This document shows positions 1 through 8,691 of a stretch of DNA of 64,000 nt, piece after piece. Numbering within the stretch: position 1 is the first letter of the stretch; each line of letters starts with the position of its first letter. The notes below the pieces were generated by a model. It saw only the letters and a list, made by a program, of their open reading frames with translations. It had not been told where the DNA came from and ran no database searches. The position numbers were made by a program, and so were the translations under genes. The DNA comes from Noviherbaspirillum autotrophicum (GTDB taxonomy: Bacteria > Pseudomonadota > Gammaproteobacteria > Burkholderiales > Burkholderiaceae_D): the NCBI RefSeq assembly GCF_000818395.1, contig NZ_JWJG01000028.1, positions 1,177,946 through 1,241,945 on the forward strand, written 5' to 3'.

Positions 1-2
1 CC

Positions 3-896
3 ATGGCGCAGGCGCTGGCCCGCTGCCCCGGCCTGATCGTGCTGCCCCCGGCAATGGACAAGTACCGTGCCGCGTCGCGCCAGATCCTGGCGATCTACCG
101 CGACTACACCGATCTGGTCGAGCCGCTGTCGCTCGACGAAGCTTACCTGGACGTGACCGACTCGCCGCACTTCAAGGGCAGCGCCACGCTGATTGCGCAG
201 GACATCCGCGCGCGCATCGCCGACACTGTGGGGATCACCGCCTCGGCCGGCATTGCGCCCAACAAGTTCCTGGCCAAGATCGCCAGCGACTGGAACAAGC
301 CCAACGGCCAGTTCGTGGTCCGGCCGCAGGACGTCGACGCCTTCGTGGCCGAACTGCCGGTCGACAAGCTGTTCGGCGTCGGCCGCGTCACCGCCGCCAA
401 GCTCAACAAGCTGGGCGCCTACACCTGCGCCGACCTGCGCGCCTGGTCGATGCTCCAGTTGCAGCACCATTTCGGCAAGTTCGGCGCCAGCCTGTACGGC
501 CTGTGCCGCGGCATCGACCGCAGGCCGGTCGACCCCAGCAGCGAGCGCAAGTCGGTCAGCGTGGAAGAAACCTACGTCACCGATCTGCCCGACCTCGACG
601 CCTGTCGCCACGAACTGCCGGCGTTGATCGAGATGCTCGTCAAGCGCGTGCGGCGCGTCGACGCCGAGCGCCATATCCATAAGCTGTTCATCAAGATCCG
701 CTTCGACAATTTCCGTCGCACCACCGCCGAGTGCGTCAGCGCCCACATCGACCTGACGCAATGCCACGCCTTGCTGGAAACCGCATGGCAGCGCGGCCGG
801 CGACCGGTGCGCCTGTTGGGCGTGGGCGTGCGCCTGGAGGAGGACGAGGATGCGCTGCAGCTTGGCTTGTTTGCCGAACTGACGCCTGATATCTGA
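3..896 (+). CDS. dinB: DNA polymerase IV, 5' end outside the window
   Basis: Y-family translesion DNA polymerase, which copies past damaged template bases. About 297 residues of the C-terminal part are present; the first methionine seen is probably internal, because the family normally has about 50-60 more residues carrying the first catalytic aspartate. Visible are the SLDEAYLD palm motif with the catalytic acidic pair, the SAGIAPNKFLAKIASD segment, a helix-hairpin-helix-like stretch (LFGVGRVTAAKL), the little-finger domain, and a C-terminal QLGLF that matches the beta-clamp-binding consensus. The reading frame runs off the left edge. It is followed after about 115 bp by an unrelated secreted protein on the same strand, so no operon is implied. 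Confidence 0.95.
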   Translation: MAQALARCPGLIVLPPAMDKYRAASRQILAIYRDYTDLVEPLSLDEAYLDVTDSPHFKGSATLIAQDIRARIADTVGITASAGIAPNKFLAKIASDWNKPNGQFVVRPQDVDAFVAELPVDKLFGVGRVTAAKLNKLGAYTCADLRAWSMLQLQHHFGKFGASLYGLCRGIDRRPVDPSSERKSVSVEETYVTDLPDLDACRHELPALIEMLVKRVRRVDAERHIHKLFIKIRFDNFRRTTAECVSAHIDLTQCHALLETAWQRGRRPVRLLGVGVRLEEDEDALQLGLFAELTPDI

Positions 897-1011
897 TCCG
901 TCACACGTCAGCCGATTCCTATTGCAAGGCGGGAAGCCGCTTTGTATATTGAACTTTCCATATTTCAATTTTTGACAAGAGCCGGGCAAAAACACCGGTC
1001 GAGGGGGAGTC

Positions 1012-2034
1012 ATGCGGATCGTTCGTTGCTTGCAAACCGGCTTGGCCATCGGGGCCTTGCTGCTGAGTGTCGCCGCCGCAGCCCAGGTGATCGACGCCGA
1101 ACGGCTGGCCCACATCGACGCCCACGCACTGGCCGCGCCCGCCGAAGCGGAAGCCTCGCCGCAGCAGCTGGCGCAATACCTGGTGCAGCCGGCCCAAAAC
1201 GACGCCGAAAAGGCGCGCGCCATCTTCCGCTGGATCGCCGACCGCATTACGTACGACGTGAACGCCTACTTCCACGAAAAGCTGGAAAAAGTCGACGCGC
1301 AGCAGGTGCTGGCGCAACGCGGCGCCGTCTGCGACGGCTATGCGACGCTGTTCGAGGCGCTCGGCAGGGAGGCCGGGCTGGACGTCATCAGCATCAAGGG
1401 GTATGCCAAGGCTTACGGCTATTTTCCGGGCCAGGTGCTCGACAAGCCGAACCATGCCTGGAATGCGGTCAGCATCGACGGCCAGTGGCGCCTGATCGAT
1501 TCGACCTGGGGCGCCGGCTACGTGCGTGACGGCCAGTACGTGAAAACGGTGTCCGAAGTGTTCTTTCTGGCCGCGCCCGAGCAGCTGATGTTTTCGCATT
1601 TCCCGGAGGACGAGCACTGGCAGCTACAAGCCACGCCGCACCTGACCAAGCCGCAGTTCGAGGCGCTGCCGACGCTGGAACCGGCCTTTTTCCATACCGG
1701 CATTGCGGGCGAACAGGTGTGGCAAACGCTGCAGAACGCCGGCTTCAAGGGCAGCTTCGTGCGCACCTTCGACATGCCGTACCGGATGGTGCAGGTGCAG
1801 CAGGCGCCGCTGGCCTATCACCTCGGCCTGAACCAGCCGCAGAACTTTTGCATCCAGACCGGTGCCTTCGAAAAGATGTCGGTGCTGCTGAACGACCAGT
1901 GGACCGAGATGCACAAAGAGGGGAGCGTCTTCAGGCTCGATTTCACGCCCGCCGCCAACGGCACGCTGATGGTGGTCGGCAAAAAGCCGGATGCGGCCAA
2001 CTACACGGCGATCTTGTCGTACGTGGTCGAATAG
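1012..2034 (+). CDS. Secreted transglutaminase-like superfamily protein
   Basis: A 340-residue protein with an N-terminal signal peptide ([25 protein letters not shown]) followed by a transglutaminase-like cysteine-protease fold. The catalytic triad can be read: Cys in GAVCDGYA, His in KPNHAWNAV and Asp in LIDSTWG. The spacing and the [16 protein letters not shown] lead-in resemble the kyphoscoliosis-peptidase-like transglutaminases found in bacteria. The C-terminal third has no motif I recognise and is probably a beta-rich domain. The ATG follows a GAGGGGGAG purine run (about 1000-1010). The substrate is unknown; the family contains peptidases and amidases, and this one should act in the periplasm or outside the cell. 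Confidence 0.8.
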   Translation: MRIVRCLQTGLAIGALLLSVAAAAQVIDAERLAHIDAHALAAPAEAEASPQQLAQYLVQPAQNDAEKARAIFRWIADRITYDVNAYFHEKLEKVDAQQVLAQRGAVCDGYATLFEALGREAGLDVISIKGYAKAYGYFPGQVLDKPNHAWNAVSIDGQWRLIDSTWGAGYVRDGQYVKTVSEVFFLAAPEQLMFSHFPEDEHWQLQATPHLTKPQFEALPTLEPAFFHTGIAGEQVWQTLQNAGFKGSFVRTFDMPYRMVQVQQAPLAYHLGLNQPQNFCIQTGAFEKMSVLLNDQWTEMHKEGSVFRLDFTPAANGTLMVVGKKPDAANYTAILSYVVE

Positions 2035-2110
2035 ATGTTCCTGCAACATATTCCGCGCGCTTGTAAGCATGCGGACAGCCTGTAGAATGGGTGCTTTTTG
2101 CGCGCCCGCC

Positions 2111-3022
2111 ATGTGGTTCAAGAACCTTCAGATTTACCGCCTCACCGCCCCCTGGACATTGTCTGCCGAACAACTGGAAGCCAGCCTCGCACCGCAAGCC
2201 TACGTGCCGGGTTCGAGCCTGGAAATGCAAACTCAGGGCTGGACCTCGCCGCGCGACAATGGGATGCTGGTGCACACCGTTAACCGCCAGCTGCTGCTGC
2301 AGCTGTGCACCGAAAAGAAGCTGTTGCCCTCGACCGTGGTCAACCAGGTCACCAAGGCGCGCGCGGCCGAGCTGGAAGAACAGCAAGGCTTCAAGCCGGG
2401 CCGCAAGCAGATGAAGGAATTGAAGGAGCAAATCACCGATGAGCTGCTGCCGCGCGCCTTTTCGATCCAGCGCAGCACCCGCGTGTGGATCGACCCGGTC
2501 AACGGCTGGCTGGTGATCGACGCGGCGTCCAGCGCACGCGCCGACGAAGTGTTCAAGCTCTTGCTCAAGTCGCTCGACACCTTGCCGTTCGCCGCGCTGC
2601 GCACCGAGCGCTCGCCGCTGTCGGCCATGACCGACTGGCTGGCCGCCGACGAGGCGCCGGGCGGCTTCACCGTCGACCAGGATACCGAATTGCGCGCCAC
2701 GGGCGAAGGCAAGGCAACCGTGCGCTACGTGCGCCACACGATTGAAGCCGACGACGTGCGCAGGCATATCGCCGCCGGCAAGCAGTGCACGCGGCTGGCG
2801 ATGACCTGGAGCGACCGCGTGTCGTTCGTGCTGACCGAGTCGCTGGCGGTCAAGCGCGTCGCGCCGCTCGACGTGTTGAAGGAAAATACCGATTCCTCGA
2901 TGCAGAACGACGATGAACGCTTCGACACCGATTTTGCGCTCATGACCGGCGAACTGGCCAAGCTGATGGCCGACCTGGTGCAGGCATTGGGCGGGGAAGA
3001 GCAGCAGAAGAAGGCGGCGTGA
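2111..3022 (+). CDS. rdgC: Recombination-associated protein RdgC
   Basis: RdgC is a ring-forming, sequence-independent double-stranded DNA-binding protein that restrains RecA-dependent recombination and associates with the nucleoid. The 303-residue length and the start [11 protein letters not shown] match the family, as do the internal [13 protein letters not shown] and [29 protein letters not shown] segments. The ATG at 2111 is chosen because the family starts there; the frame stays open upstream but that part does not resemble RdgC. It is followed at once by a symmetrical terminator and the oppositely oriented tRNA-Asp gene. Confidence 0.95.
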   Translation: MWFKNLQIYRLTAPWTLSAEQLEASLAPQAYVPGSSLEMQTQGWTSPRDNGMLVHTVNRQLLLQLCTEKKLLPSTVVNQVTKARAAELEEQQGFKPGRKQMKELKEQITDELLPRAFSIQRSTRVWIDPVNGWLVIDAASSARADEVFKLLLKSLDTLPFAALRTERSPLSAMTDWLAADEAPGGFTVDQDTELRATGEGKATVRYVRHTIEADDVRRHIAAGKQCTRLAMTWSDRVSFVLTESLAVKRVAPLDVLKENTDSSMQNDDERFDTDFALMTGELAKLMADLVQALGGEEQQKKAA

Positions 3023-3063
3023 CCGATTCCCTCTTCCATCTATGGGGGAGGGAAGTGACGGAC

Positions 3064-3097
3064 GAAAAAAAAGACGAGCCCGAAAGCTCGTCTTTTT
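3064..3097. terminator. Bidirectional terminator between rdgC and tRNA-Asp
   Basis: A GACGAGC / GCTCGTC stem with a short CCGAAA loop is flanked by an A run on the left and a T run on the right, so it can stop transcription from rdgC (+) and from the tRNA gene (-). Confidence 0.8.
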
Positions 3098-3102
3098 CAT
3101 GT

Positions 3103-3179
3103 TGGCGGAGTGGACGGGACTCGAACCCGCGACCCCCGGCGTGACAGGCCGGTATTCTAACCAACTGAACTACCACTCC
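3103..3179 (-). tRNA. tRNA-Asp (GTC)
   Basis: Read on the minus strand this is a 77-nt cloverleaf starting GGAGTGG with an encoded 3' CCA. The acceptor stem pairs GGAGTGG with CCACTCC, the T arm contains GGTTCGAGTCC, and the anticodon loop CTGTCAC holds GTC at 3143-3145. Confidence 0.95.
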
Positions 3180-3318
3180 TGAAAACTGCTCATGTCCGCT
3201 GCCGGACACGCGACGTTTATCACCACGTCTGAAGGGGCCGAAGTGTACAGCAGTTTCCGCGTTTTGGCTAGTACAATGAAACCGCCCCCTTCCAACTCCA
3301 CCCGAATGCAGGCAAGCC

Positions 3319-4290
3319 ATGATTGAATCCGCCACCGAAACCGCCTTGTTCCCGCCGATCGAGCCCTACCGCAGCGGCATGCTGGCGGTCGACGACCTCC
3401 ATACGCTGTACTGGGAAGAATGCGGCAACCCCGACGGCGTGCCGGTGCTGTTTTTGCACGGCGGGCCGGGCGGCGGGCTGTCGCCGCGCCAGCGCCGCTT
3501 TTTCGATCCGGCGCATTACCGCATCGTGCTGTTCGACCAGCGCGGCGCCGGCCGGTCGACGCCGCTGGGCGAATACCACAACAACACCACGCAATTGCTG
3601 ATTGCCGACATCGAGCGCCTGCGCGCCATGCTCGGCATCGATCAATGGCTGGTGTTCGGCGGCTCCTGGGGATCGACCCTGGCGCTGGCCTACGGGCAGG
3701 GGCATCCGCAATGCTGCCTGGGCTTCGTGTTGCGCGGTATTTTTCTGTGCACGCGCGCGGAAATCGACTGGTTCTTGAACGGTATCCGCTGGTTTTTCCC
3801 GGAGGTCCATGCGCAATTCGTCGCGCCGATTCCGCCGGACGAACGCGCCGACCTGTTGCAGGCGTACGCCAGGCGACTGTTTTCCGAGGACCCGGCCGTC
3901 TATGCGCCAGCCGCGCGCAGCTGGAGCCGCTATGAGGGCAGCTGCCTGTTCCTGCGGCCGGACCCGGCCGCCATCGACGATTTCAGTTCCGATGCGGTGG
4001 CCCTGGGGGTGGGGCGGCTGGAAGCGCATTACTTCCTGCATGACGGCTTTCTGGCCGACGATCAGCTGATCCGCAACATCGGCCGCATCCGTCATGTGCC
4101 CGCCGTAATCGTGCAGGGCCGCTACGACGTCGTGTGCCCGCCGCTGTCGGCGCTGCGCCTGCATGAAGCGTGGCCCGAAGCGCGGCTCCACATGGTCGAC
4201 GACGCCGGGCATTCCGGCTACGAGCCCGGCATCGCCGCTGCACTGGTGGCGGCCACCGGGCAGTTCAAGCGGCAGCAGCGCTTCGACTGA
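3319..4290 (+). CDS. pip: Proline iminopeptidase (alpha/beta hydrolase)
   Basis: Cytosolic serine peptidase that removes N-terminal proline from peptides (EC 3.4.11.5, MEROPS S33). The 323-residue length is typical. HGGPGGG (oxyanion region) and FDQRGAGRS are family signatures. The nucleophile elbow GGSWGS places the catalytic serine at about residue 116; GRYDVVCP gives Asp about 270 and DAGHSGYEP gives His about 298, completing the triad. The start at 3319 gives the usual N-terminus (LFPPIEPY). It is alone on this strand between tRNA-Asp and a convergent SRPBCC gene. Confidence 0.93.
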   Translation: MIESATETALFPPIEPYRSGMLAVDDLHTLYWEECGNPDGVPVLFLHGGPGGGLSPRQRRFFDPAHYRIVLFDQRGAGRSTPLGEYHNNTTQLLIADIERLRAMLGIDQWLVFGGSWGSTLALAYGQGHPQCCLGFVLRGIFLCTRAEIDWFLNGIRWFFPEVHAQFVAPIPPDERADLLQAYARRLFSEDPAVYAPAARSWSRYEGSCLFLRPDPAAIDDFSSDAVALGVGRLEAHYFLHDGFLADDQLIRNIGRIRHVPAVIVQGRYDVVCPPLSALRLHEAWPEARLHMVDDAGHSGYEPGIAAALVAATGQFKRQQRFD

Positions 4291-4306
4291 TGACCGGCCC
4301 TAGGCC

Positions 4307-4783
4307 CTAGTGGCGCACCCGTTCCTCGATTTCCGCCATCACCGCCGCCACCATCTTTTTTACCTGCGCTTGCACCAGCGGCTGCCCGACTAGGGGCGGC
4401 AGGAAGAACTTCGGTGCCAGCTCGCCGGCATAGGTGATCAGCGTGCCGTTGGCGCCGGCCTGGGACGTTTCCGCCAGCGCCCAGTGCGCACGGTAATGCC
4501 GCATGTCGCCCGACACCAGCGCGACGTCGATGGCGGAAAACGGCTGCTCGTCGATGTGCACCACCATCTGCACCGAATGTGACATGAAGAGAAAGCCGGC
4601 CTGGCTGACTTGCTCGACCATGGCGTCATGCGGTCCGCGCGTCAGCACCTTCGAATGCACCAGGTCCGGCACGAACTCGGTCAAGTGCTCGTAATCGGTG
4701 AGCACCTGCCATGCCTGCTGCGGCGTCGCCGCCACGAACTGGCGCGCATTCAATTGAAACGACGGGAAACCGAGTCGGCTCAT
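4307..4783 (-). CDS. SRPBCC family protein (Coq10/polyketide-cyclase-like)
   Basis: A 158-residue START/SRPBCC-fold protein, a helix-grip family that binds hydrophobic ligands. The motif TPQQAWQVLTDYEHLTEFVPDL followed by alternating strands and a long amphipathic C-terminal helix (QAQVKKMVAAVMAEIEERV) is typical of the Coq10 / ribosome-associated-toxin-like branch. The start MSRLGFPSF was preferred to an upstream in-frame methionine because the extra 31 residues are not family-like. It faces pip tail to tail with a 16-bp gap. The ligand is unknown. Confidence 0.75.
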   Translation of the reverse strand: MSRLGFPSFQLNARQFVAATPQQAWQVLTDYEHLTEFVPDLVHSKVLTRGPHDAMVEQVSQAGFLFMSHSVQMVVHIDEQPFSAIDVALVSGDMRHYRAHWALAETSQAGANGTLITYAGELAPKFFLPPLVGQPLVQAQVKKMVAAVMAEIEERVRH

Positions 4784-5024
4784 GCGGATAAGCGGTTGAT
4801 GACAGGGCAAGATGCGCCTGGCGAAAATGCAGGCAGGGCCACCCCTGCAGCATAGGAAATGCGCCTCAACATGCAAGGCGCCCGTGCTAGTTGTAACCGT
4901 GCGTAAGAGTGCTTTTCGCTAGTTTTCAGTCTGGATTAAGTTGATACTGAAGAAGTTTCTTAGAAATAACTGTACCGCCCGCAAGAGGCTGGATCGGTTA
5001 TCTCGTTGCGGAGGAGATCGTCCC

Positions 5025-5492
5025 ATGAAAAGCAGGATCCTGTTTTGTCTGGCCACAGTGGCTCTGGCGGCATGTACCACGCCCGGCGGCGACGCCGGCA
5101 GCGGCAAGGCGGCCGACAAGGGGGCGCAGCGCGGCACTTCCGGTGCGCTCACCCTGGATAGCTACAAGCGCGACATCGCGCAGCGCATTACCCATAACAA
5201 TGCCGTCAAGGTCTACAGCGGCCGGCCGCAAGCGCTGCTGCGCTCGGTGGTGGTGCTGCGGTATGTGGTCGATGCGCACGGCAATCTGGTCAAGAGCGAC
5301 ATCATGCGCTCCAACCGCGACCGCGAAACCGAAGCGACCGCGCTGGCGAGCTTGCGCAACAGCGCGCCGTTCCCGCAACCGGCAGCACACCTGCTGCGCC
5401 ACGGCCGCCTGGAAATGTCCGAAACCTGGCTGTTCAACAACGATGGCCGCTTCCAGCTGCGCACCATCGCCGAGCCGCAGATGGATAGCTAG
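5025..5492 (+). CDS. Small lipoprotein with TonB-C-like domain
   Basis: A 155-residue protein with a type II signal peptide ending ALAAC, so the cysteine near residue 17 should be lipidated. After a Gly-rich linker comes a domain resembling the TonB/TolA C-terminal fold (VVVLRYVVDAHGNLVKSDIMRSNRDRETEATALASLRNSAPFP), where the signature is a V-x-G-x-L/V strand followed by a helix ending in a Pro-rich stretch. The ATG at 5025 lies behind GGAGGAGA (5009-5016). No TonB transmembrane anchor or ExbBD genes are nearby, so a role in TonB energy transduction is not indicated; an envelope scaffold is more likely. Confidence 0.7.
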   Translation: MKSRILFCLATVALAACTTPGGDAGSGKAADKGAQRGTSGALTLDSYKRDIAQRITHNNAVKVYSGRPQALLRSVVVLRYVVDAHGNLVKSDIMRSNRDRETEATALASLRNSAPFPQPAAHLLRHGRLEMSETWLFNNDGRFQLRTIAEPQMDS

Positions 5493-5549
5493 AAATGAAA
5501 ATGCCATGCACTGCGACCGCAGCGCATGGCATCGGGAGAAATGCTTCGC

Positions 5550-6686
5550 TTAGCGCAGGAAGCGCCCGTCCTTCGAGATCACCGTCAGCTCGACATAACG
5601 GTGGCCGAGGTGGCTGTTCTTCGTGTAGTTGATGGTGAAGCCATCGTAATCCAACTTGCCCATGGTTTCGAGCGACTCGACCAGGCGTTCGCGCGTCAGG
5701 TTGCGTCCGGCGTGGCGCAAGCCGTCGACCATCACCTTGGCCGTGATGAAGCCGCCCATCGATGCGAACGACCAGTTCTTGACCCCCATCTTTTTCATCA
5801 CTTGCTGGTATTCCTGCACGATGCGGCTGGTGGCCGAGAACGGGAACGGCGATGTCTGCGACACCACCACGCCCACGCCATCCTTGCCCAGCGCCTTGAT
5901 CGCCGACTGCGACGCCATCACCGACAGCGCAAAGAACTGCATGCCCACGGCGCGCTCGTTGTACGTCTTGATGAAGTCAAACGAGGCCTTGCCAGCGGTG
6001 ATCATCACGATCGCTTGCGGCGCCACCTTGATCAGCGAGTCGACCGCCTTGGCAGCGTCCGAGCCGGTATTGTCGATGCTGGCCGTGCCCGCCAGCTTCA
6101 AGTTGTGGGCCGCCGTGATCTGTTCCAGTGCGATCAAGCCTTCCTTGCCGAACGGGTTGTCCTGGTACACCACGCCGATCTTCGTGATGCCGCGCACCGT
6201 CAGGTGCTCGACGATCTTGGCCAGCTCGTCGGAATAGCTGGGGAGGGTGTGGAACACCAGCCGGTTGAACGGCTGGCGCACCAAGTTCGAACCGGATGCC
6301 AGACCAAAGTTGGGAATGCCGACTTGCTGGATGAGCGGCATGATCGCCACATTGGCCGGCGTGCCGAGCACGCCGAACAGAGCCAGTACCTGGTCTTTTT
6401 CGACCAGCTGCTTGACGTTCATTACCGCCTTTTGCGGGTTGTAGCCGTCGTCCAGGGCAATCAGCTTAATTTTGCGGCCATGGATGCCGCCTTGCGCATT
6501 CACGTAGTCGAAGTACGCCTTGGCACCGGCGCTCGCTTCCATGCCCAGTTCGGCCAATGGACCGGTCAATGACGTGGTCTGGCCCAGCAGGATTTCATCG
6601 TTGGTCACGCCTTGCGCAGATGCCTGCAGGCTGAATGCCGCGGCAGCGGCCAGCACCATGGTGCGAAATAAGCGGGAAATCATCAT
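5550..6686 (-). CDS. ABC-type branched-chain amino acid (LivK-like) binding protein
   Basis: Periplasmic binding protein of the receptor-family-ligand-binding-region class (type I fold), 378 residues. The signal peptide MMISRLFRTMVLAAAAAFSLQASAQ is followed by GVTNDEILLGQTTSLTGPLAELG, the usual beginning of HAAT-family proteins. The start is the ATGATG at 6681-6686 behind a GGAGAG. No ABC permease or ATPase genes lie next to it, so it is an orphan receptor; the true ligand could be an amino acid, amide or aromatic acid. It converges with the TonB-C lipoprotein gene, 57 bp apart. Confidence 0.85.
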   Translation of the reverse strand: MMISRLFRTMVLAAAAAFSLQASAQGVTNDEILLGQTTSLTGPLAELGMEASAGAKAYFDYVNAQGGIHGRKIKLIALDDGYNPQKAVMNVKQLVEKDQVLALFGVLGTPANVAIMPLIQQVGIPNFGLASGSNLVRQPFNRLVFHTLPSYSDELAKIVEHLTVRGITKIGVVYQDNPFGKEGLIALEQITAAHNLKLAGTASIDNTGSDAAKAVDSLIKVAPQAIVMITAGKASFDFIKTYNERAVGMQFFALSVMASQSAIKALGKDGVGVVVSQTSPFPFSATSRIVQEYQQVMKKMGVKNWSFASMGGFITAKVMVDGLRHAGRNLTRERLVESLETMGKLDYDGFTINYTKNSHLGHRYVELTVISKDGRFLR

Positions 6687-7036
6687 TTAGTCTCTCCGGA
6701 GGGGGCATGGTTTTTCTTATACAGATACGACCGTGCAATAGATGGAGGTAATTGTCAATAGGAAAAAGTTTCTAAACGACATGGTGCGGCGCGGCATGGC
6801 AACCGGAGAAATGGCGGAATTTCGGCTTGTCATTGCGTTATTGCTGCCTGCTGTAAAAACTGCCGCAGCCGGTTACACATTTTTACATTGTCAAAAAATC
6901 TTTTCTTTTCAGGCGCTTGTCAAAGCTTCAATCGGATCCTCCCCTGGGGACCGTCATCTTGGCTGAACGTGCATGCAGGCGCTGCATCCAAGCTGCTGCA
7001 TCGATGATGTTGTTTAATTAACTTAAGGAGCCATTC
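6687..7036. other. Intergenic region, divergent promoters expected
   Basis: About 350 bp between the divergently transcribed binding-protein gene and the Ser/Gly-rich gene. It is A+T-richer than its surroundings (for example near 6870-6910). A 74-codon frame at 6742-6966 lacks a convincing ribosome-binding site and family features, so no gene is called. Confidence 0.5.
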
Positions 7037-7804
7037 ATGAGGTCAAAAACTATTCGATCGCTGTCATTCGTCCTGGTCGCATCGGTGTCTTCGGTTGTGC
7101 TGGCGCAAACCTCTTCCGGCACGAGTTCCTCCACCGGTAGCGGTATGTCCAGCAGTTCCAACAAGAACGACGCCGGCACGTCGGGCAGCACCGGCACTTC
7201 CGGCAGCTCCGGCACCATGGGCAGCGGCGCATCCGGTTCGTCCTCATCCACGCCGAGCAGCTCGCCCTCGTCCAGCAGCGACACGTCCGGCAGCTCCGGC
7301 ACCATGGGCAGCGGCGCATCCGGTTCGTCCTCATCCACGCCGAGCAGCTCGCCTTCATCCAGCAGCGGTGCTTCCGGCAGCTCCGGCACCATGGGCAGTG
7401 GCGCATCCGGTTCGTCCTCATCCACGCCGAGCAGCTCGCCTTCATCCAGCAGCGACACGTCCGGCAGCTCCGGTGCGATGGGCAGCGGCGCATCCGGTTC
7501 GTCCAGCACCACCACCAGCCCAGGCATGACCAGCGGCAGCCGCTCGCGCGGCGATACCTCCGGCGCCAGCGGCACCGACCAGCCTGCAGCTTCCGGCGCG
7601 GCTGGCAGCACCGATACGACCGCCACCGATCAGGCCCCGAAAAAGAAGACAGCAAAGAAGCATAAGAAAGCCAAAAAGTCACATAAGGCGAAGTCTTCTT
7701 CCGCACCGGCGGCATCCGACAGCTCTGGTAGCTCCGGTTCGTCCAGCACCGGCAGCGGCGCTGGTTCTTCCGGCTCGAGTTTGGGTAATCAACCCGGGAA
7801 GTAA
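7037..7804 (+). CDS. Secreted Ser/Gly/Thr-rich repeat protein with Lys-rich patch
   Basis: A 255-residue protein with a signal peptide (about 23 residues, ending VLAQ) followed by low-complexity sequence made almost wholly of Ser, Gly, Thr, Ala and Pro. Residues about 56-170 are four tandem 29-residue units beginning GSSGTMGSGASG. Near residues 198-216 comes a basic patch (PKKKTAKKHKKAKKSHKAK), then a second Ser/Gly tail. There is no cysteine and no predicted globular domain. The ATG follows AAGGAG (7024-7029). Such proteins may be cell-surface or extracellular-matrix polymers, or stress-induced disordered proteins; no function can be assigned. A rho-independent terminator follows directly, supporting a single-gene unit. 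Confidence 0.8.
   Translation: MRSKTIRSLSFVLVASVSSVVLAQTSSGTSSSTGSGMSSSSNKNDAGTSGSTGTSGSSGTMGSGASGSSSSTPSSSPSSSSDTSGSSGTMGSGASGSSSSTPSSSPSSSSGASGSSGTMGSGASGSSSSTPSSSPSSSSDTSGSSGAMGSGASGSSSTTTSPGMTSGSRSRGDTSGASGTDQPAASGAAGSTDTTATDQAPKKKTAKKHKKAKKSHKAKSSSAPAASDSSGSSGSSSTGSGAGSSGSSLGNQPGK
7201..7548 (+). repeat. Four tandem 87-bp coding repeats
   Basis: Units start at about 7201, 7288, 7375 and 7462, each 87 bp (29 codons). The first three are nearly identical; the fourth diverges after about 50 bp. Near-identity at the nucleotide level suggests recent expansion by slippage or recombination. Confidence 0.85.
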
Positions 7805-7824
7805 GAGCTCTTTGGCATGCATGC

Positions 7825-7851
7825 AAAAAGCGGCTTGCGGGCCGCTTTTTT
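7825..7851 (+). terminator. Rho-independent terminator after the Ser/Gly-rich gene
   Basis: The stem AAGCGGC / GCCGCTT with a short loop is followed by a T6 run, 21 bp after the stop codon. Confidence 0.85.
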
Positions 7852-7954
7852 CATGAAAATTATTGTGTGGCGCGAACGACGCTGGCATGAATCCAGTTTG
7901 TCGGCGCAGGGCGAATCTGTTTAAATGGGAATATCCTCTTGGCACTGCTGAATC

Positions 7955-8500
7955 ATGAATTCCAATTCCCGTATGCTGGCCGCCGCAGCCTATTCGCGCC
8001 CCTTTAAACTGTATCGCTATTCGCAGCGCCAATGGCTGGAGCGTTCGCTGCAGTTGGGCGAGTTTCGGCTGTGTCCGGCAGGGGAGGTGCAGGCCGCCAC
8101 TTCTCATCAGGATCAGATCCTGCCGTTCGGTTCGCGTCGTTCCGCGCCGTCGACCAACTATCTGACGCTGAGCCTGGCCAACGCTTGGGATGACAGCTTG
8201 TTCGATACCTTTGCCGGTGCTGATTGCTGTCTAGTCATTCACCAGGCTGAAGAATTCGGCGAGCGCATCCATCGCGCGGCGCAGCGCGCATTGCCCAGCT
8301 GGGCCGGGATTGATGCAGCCGTTTCTTATGGAGTGCCGAGTCCCCTGGGCGGTGCCTTTTCCAAAGGCAAGCAGCAGGCAGCGGAAAAGGAGTGGCTGTT
8401 TGCCTGGCGCCCGATGCAGCCGGAGCTGCTTGCGCACCCGGTGGTGATCCGGATTGGCAGCATCGAAGGAATCGCCGAATTGCGAAGCAGGGCTGCTTGA
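7955..8500 (+). CDS. Hypothetical protein, 181 residues
   Basis: I do not recognise this protein. It has no signal peptide or membrane segment. It contains a segment that reads as a folded domain (LYRYSQRQWLERSLQLGEFRLCPAGE, then NYLTLSLANAWDDSLFDTFAGADCCLVIH) and a C-terminal WLFAWRPMQPELLAHPVVIRIGSIEGIAELR. Codon usage matches the neighbours. The ribosome-binding site before the ATG is weak. It stands alone between two terminator or spacer regions and upstream of a sensor kinase, with about 190 bp between them. Confidence 0.6.
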   Translation: MNSNSRMLAAAAYSRPFKLYRYSQRQWLERSLQLGEFRLCPAGEVQAATSHQDQILPFGSRRSAPSTNYLTLSLANAWDDSLFDTFAGADCCLVIHQAEEFGERIHRAAQRALPSWAGIDAAVSYGVPSPLGGAFSKGKQQAAEKEWLFAWRPMQPELLAHPVVIRIGSIEGIAELRSRAA

Positions 8501-8691
8501 GGGCTTGATCCGCAAATACGTCTTTTATGCCAGGCAGGCGCGCTTGCCGTAGCAATCAGAAATAGCTTTTGCCGCAGCTTGTTACTACACTGGCAAGAGC
8601 GACGAACGGTCGACCGGACGGCTGAGGGCGGTCGACGTCATCGCCCGTGCCATCCTGCGCTCACGCGGGCGCTCCATCGATAGTCAATGCA

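Noticed and set aside
7201..7548. Tandem 87-bp repeats as CRISPR or non-coding satellite
   Set aside because: The repeats keep the reading frame and encode 29-residue units of a secreted protein.
7018..7826. Long open frames on the minus strand opposite the Ser/Gly-rich gene
   Set aside because: They mirror the repeated codon pattern, have no ribosome-binding site and no signal; they are composition artefacts.
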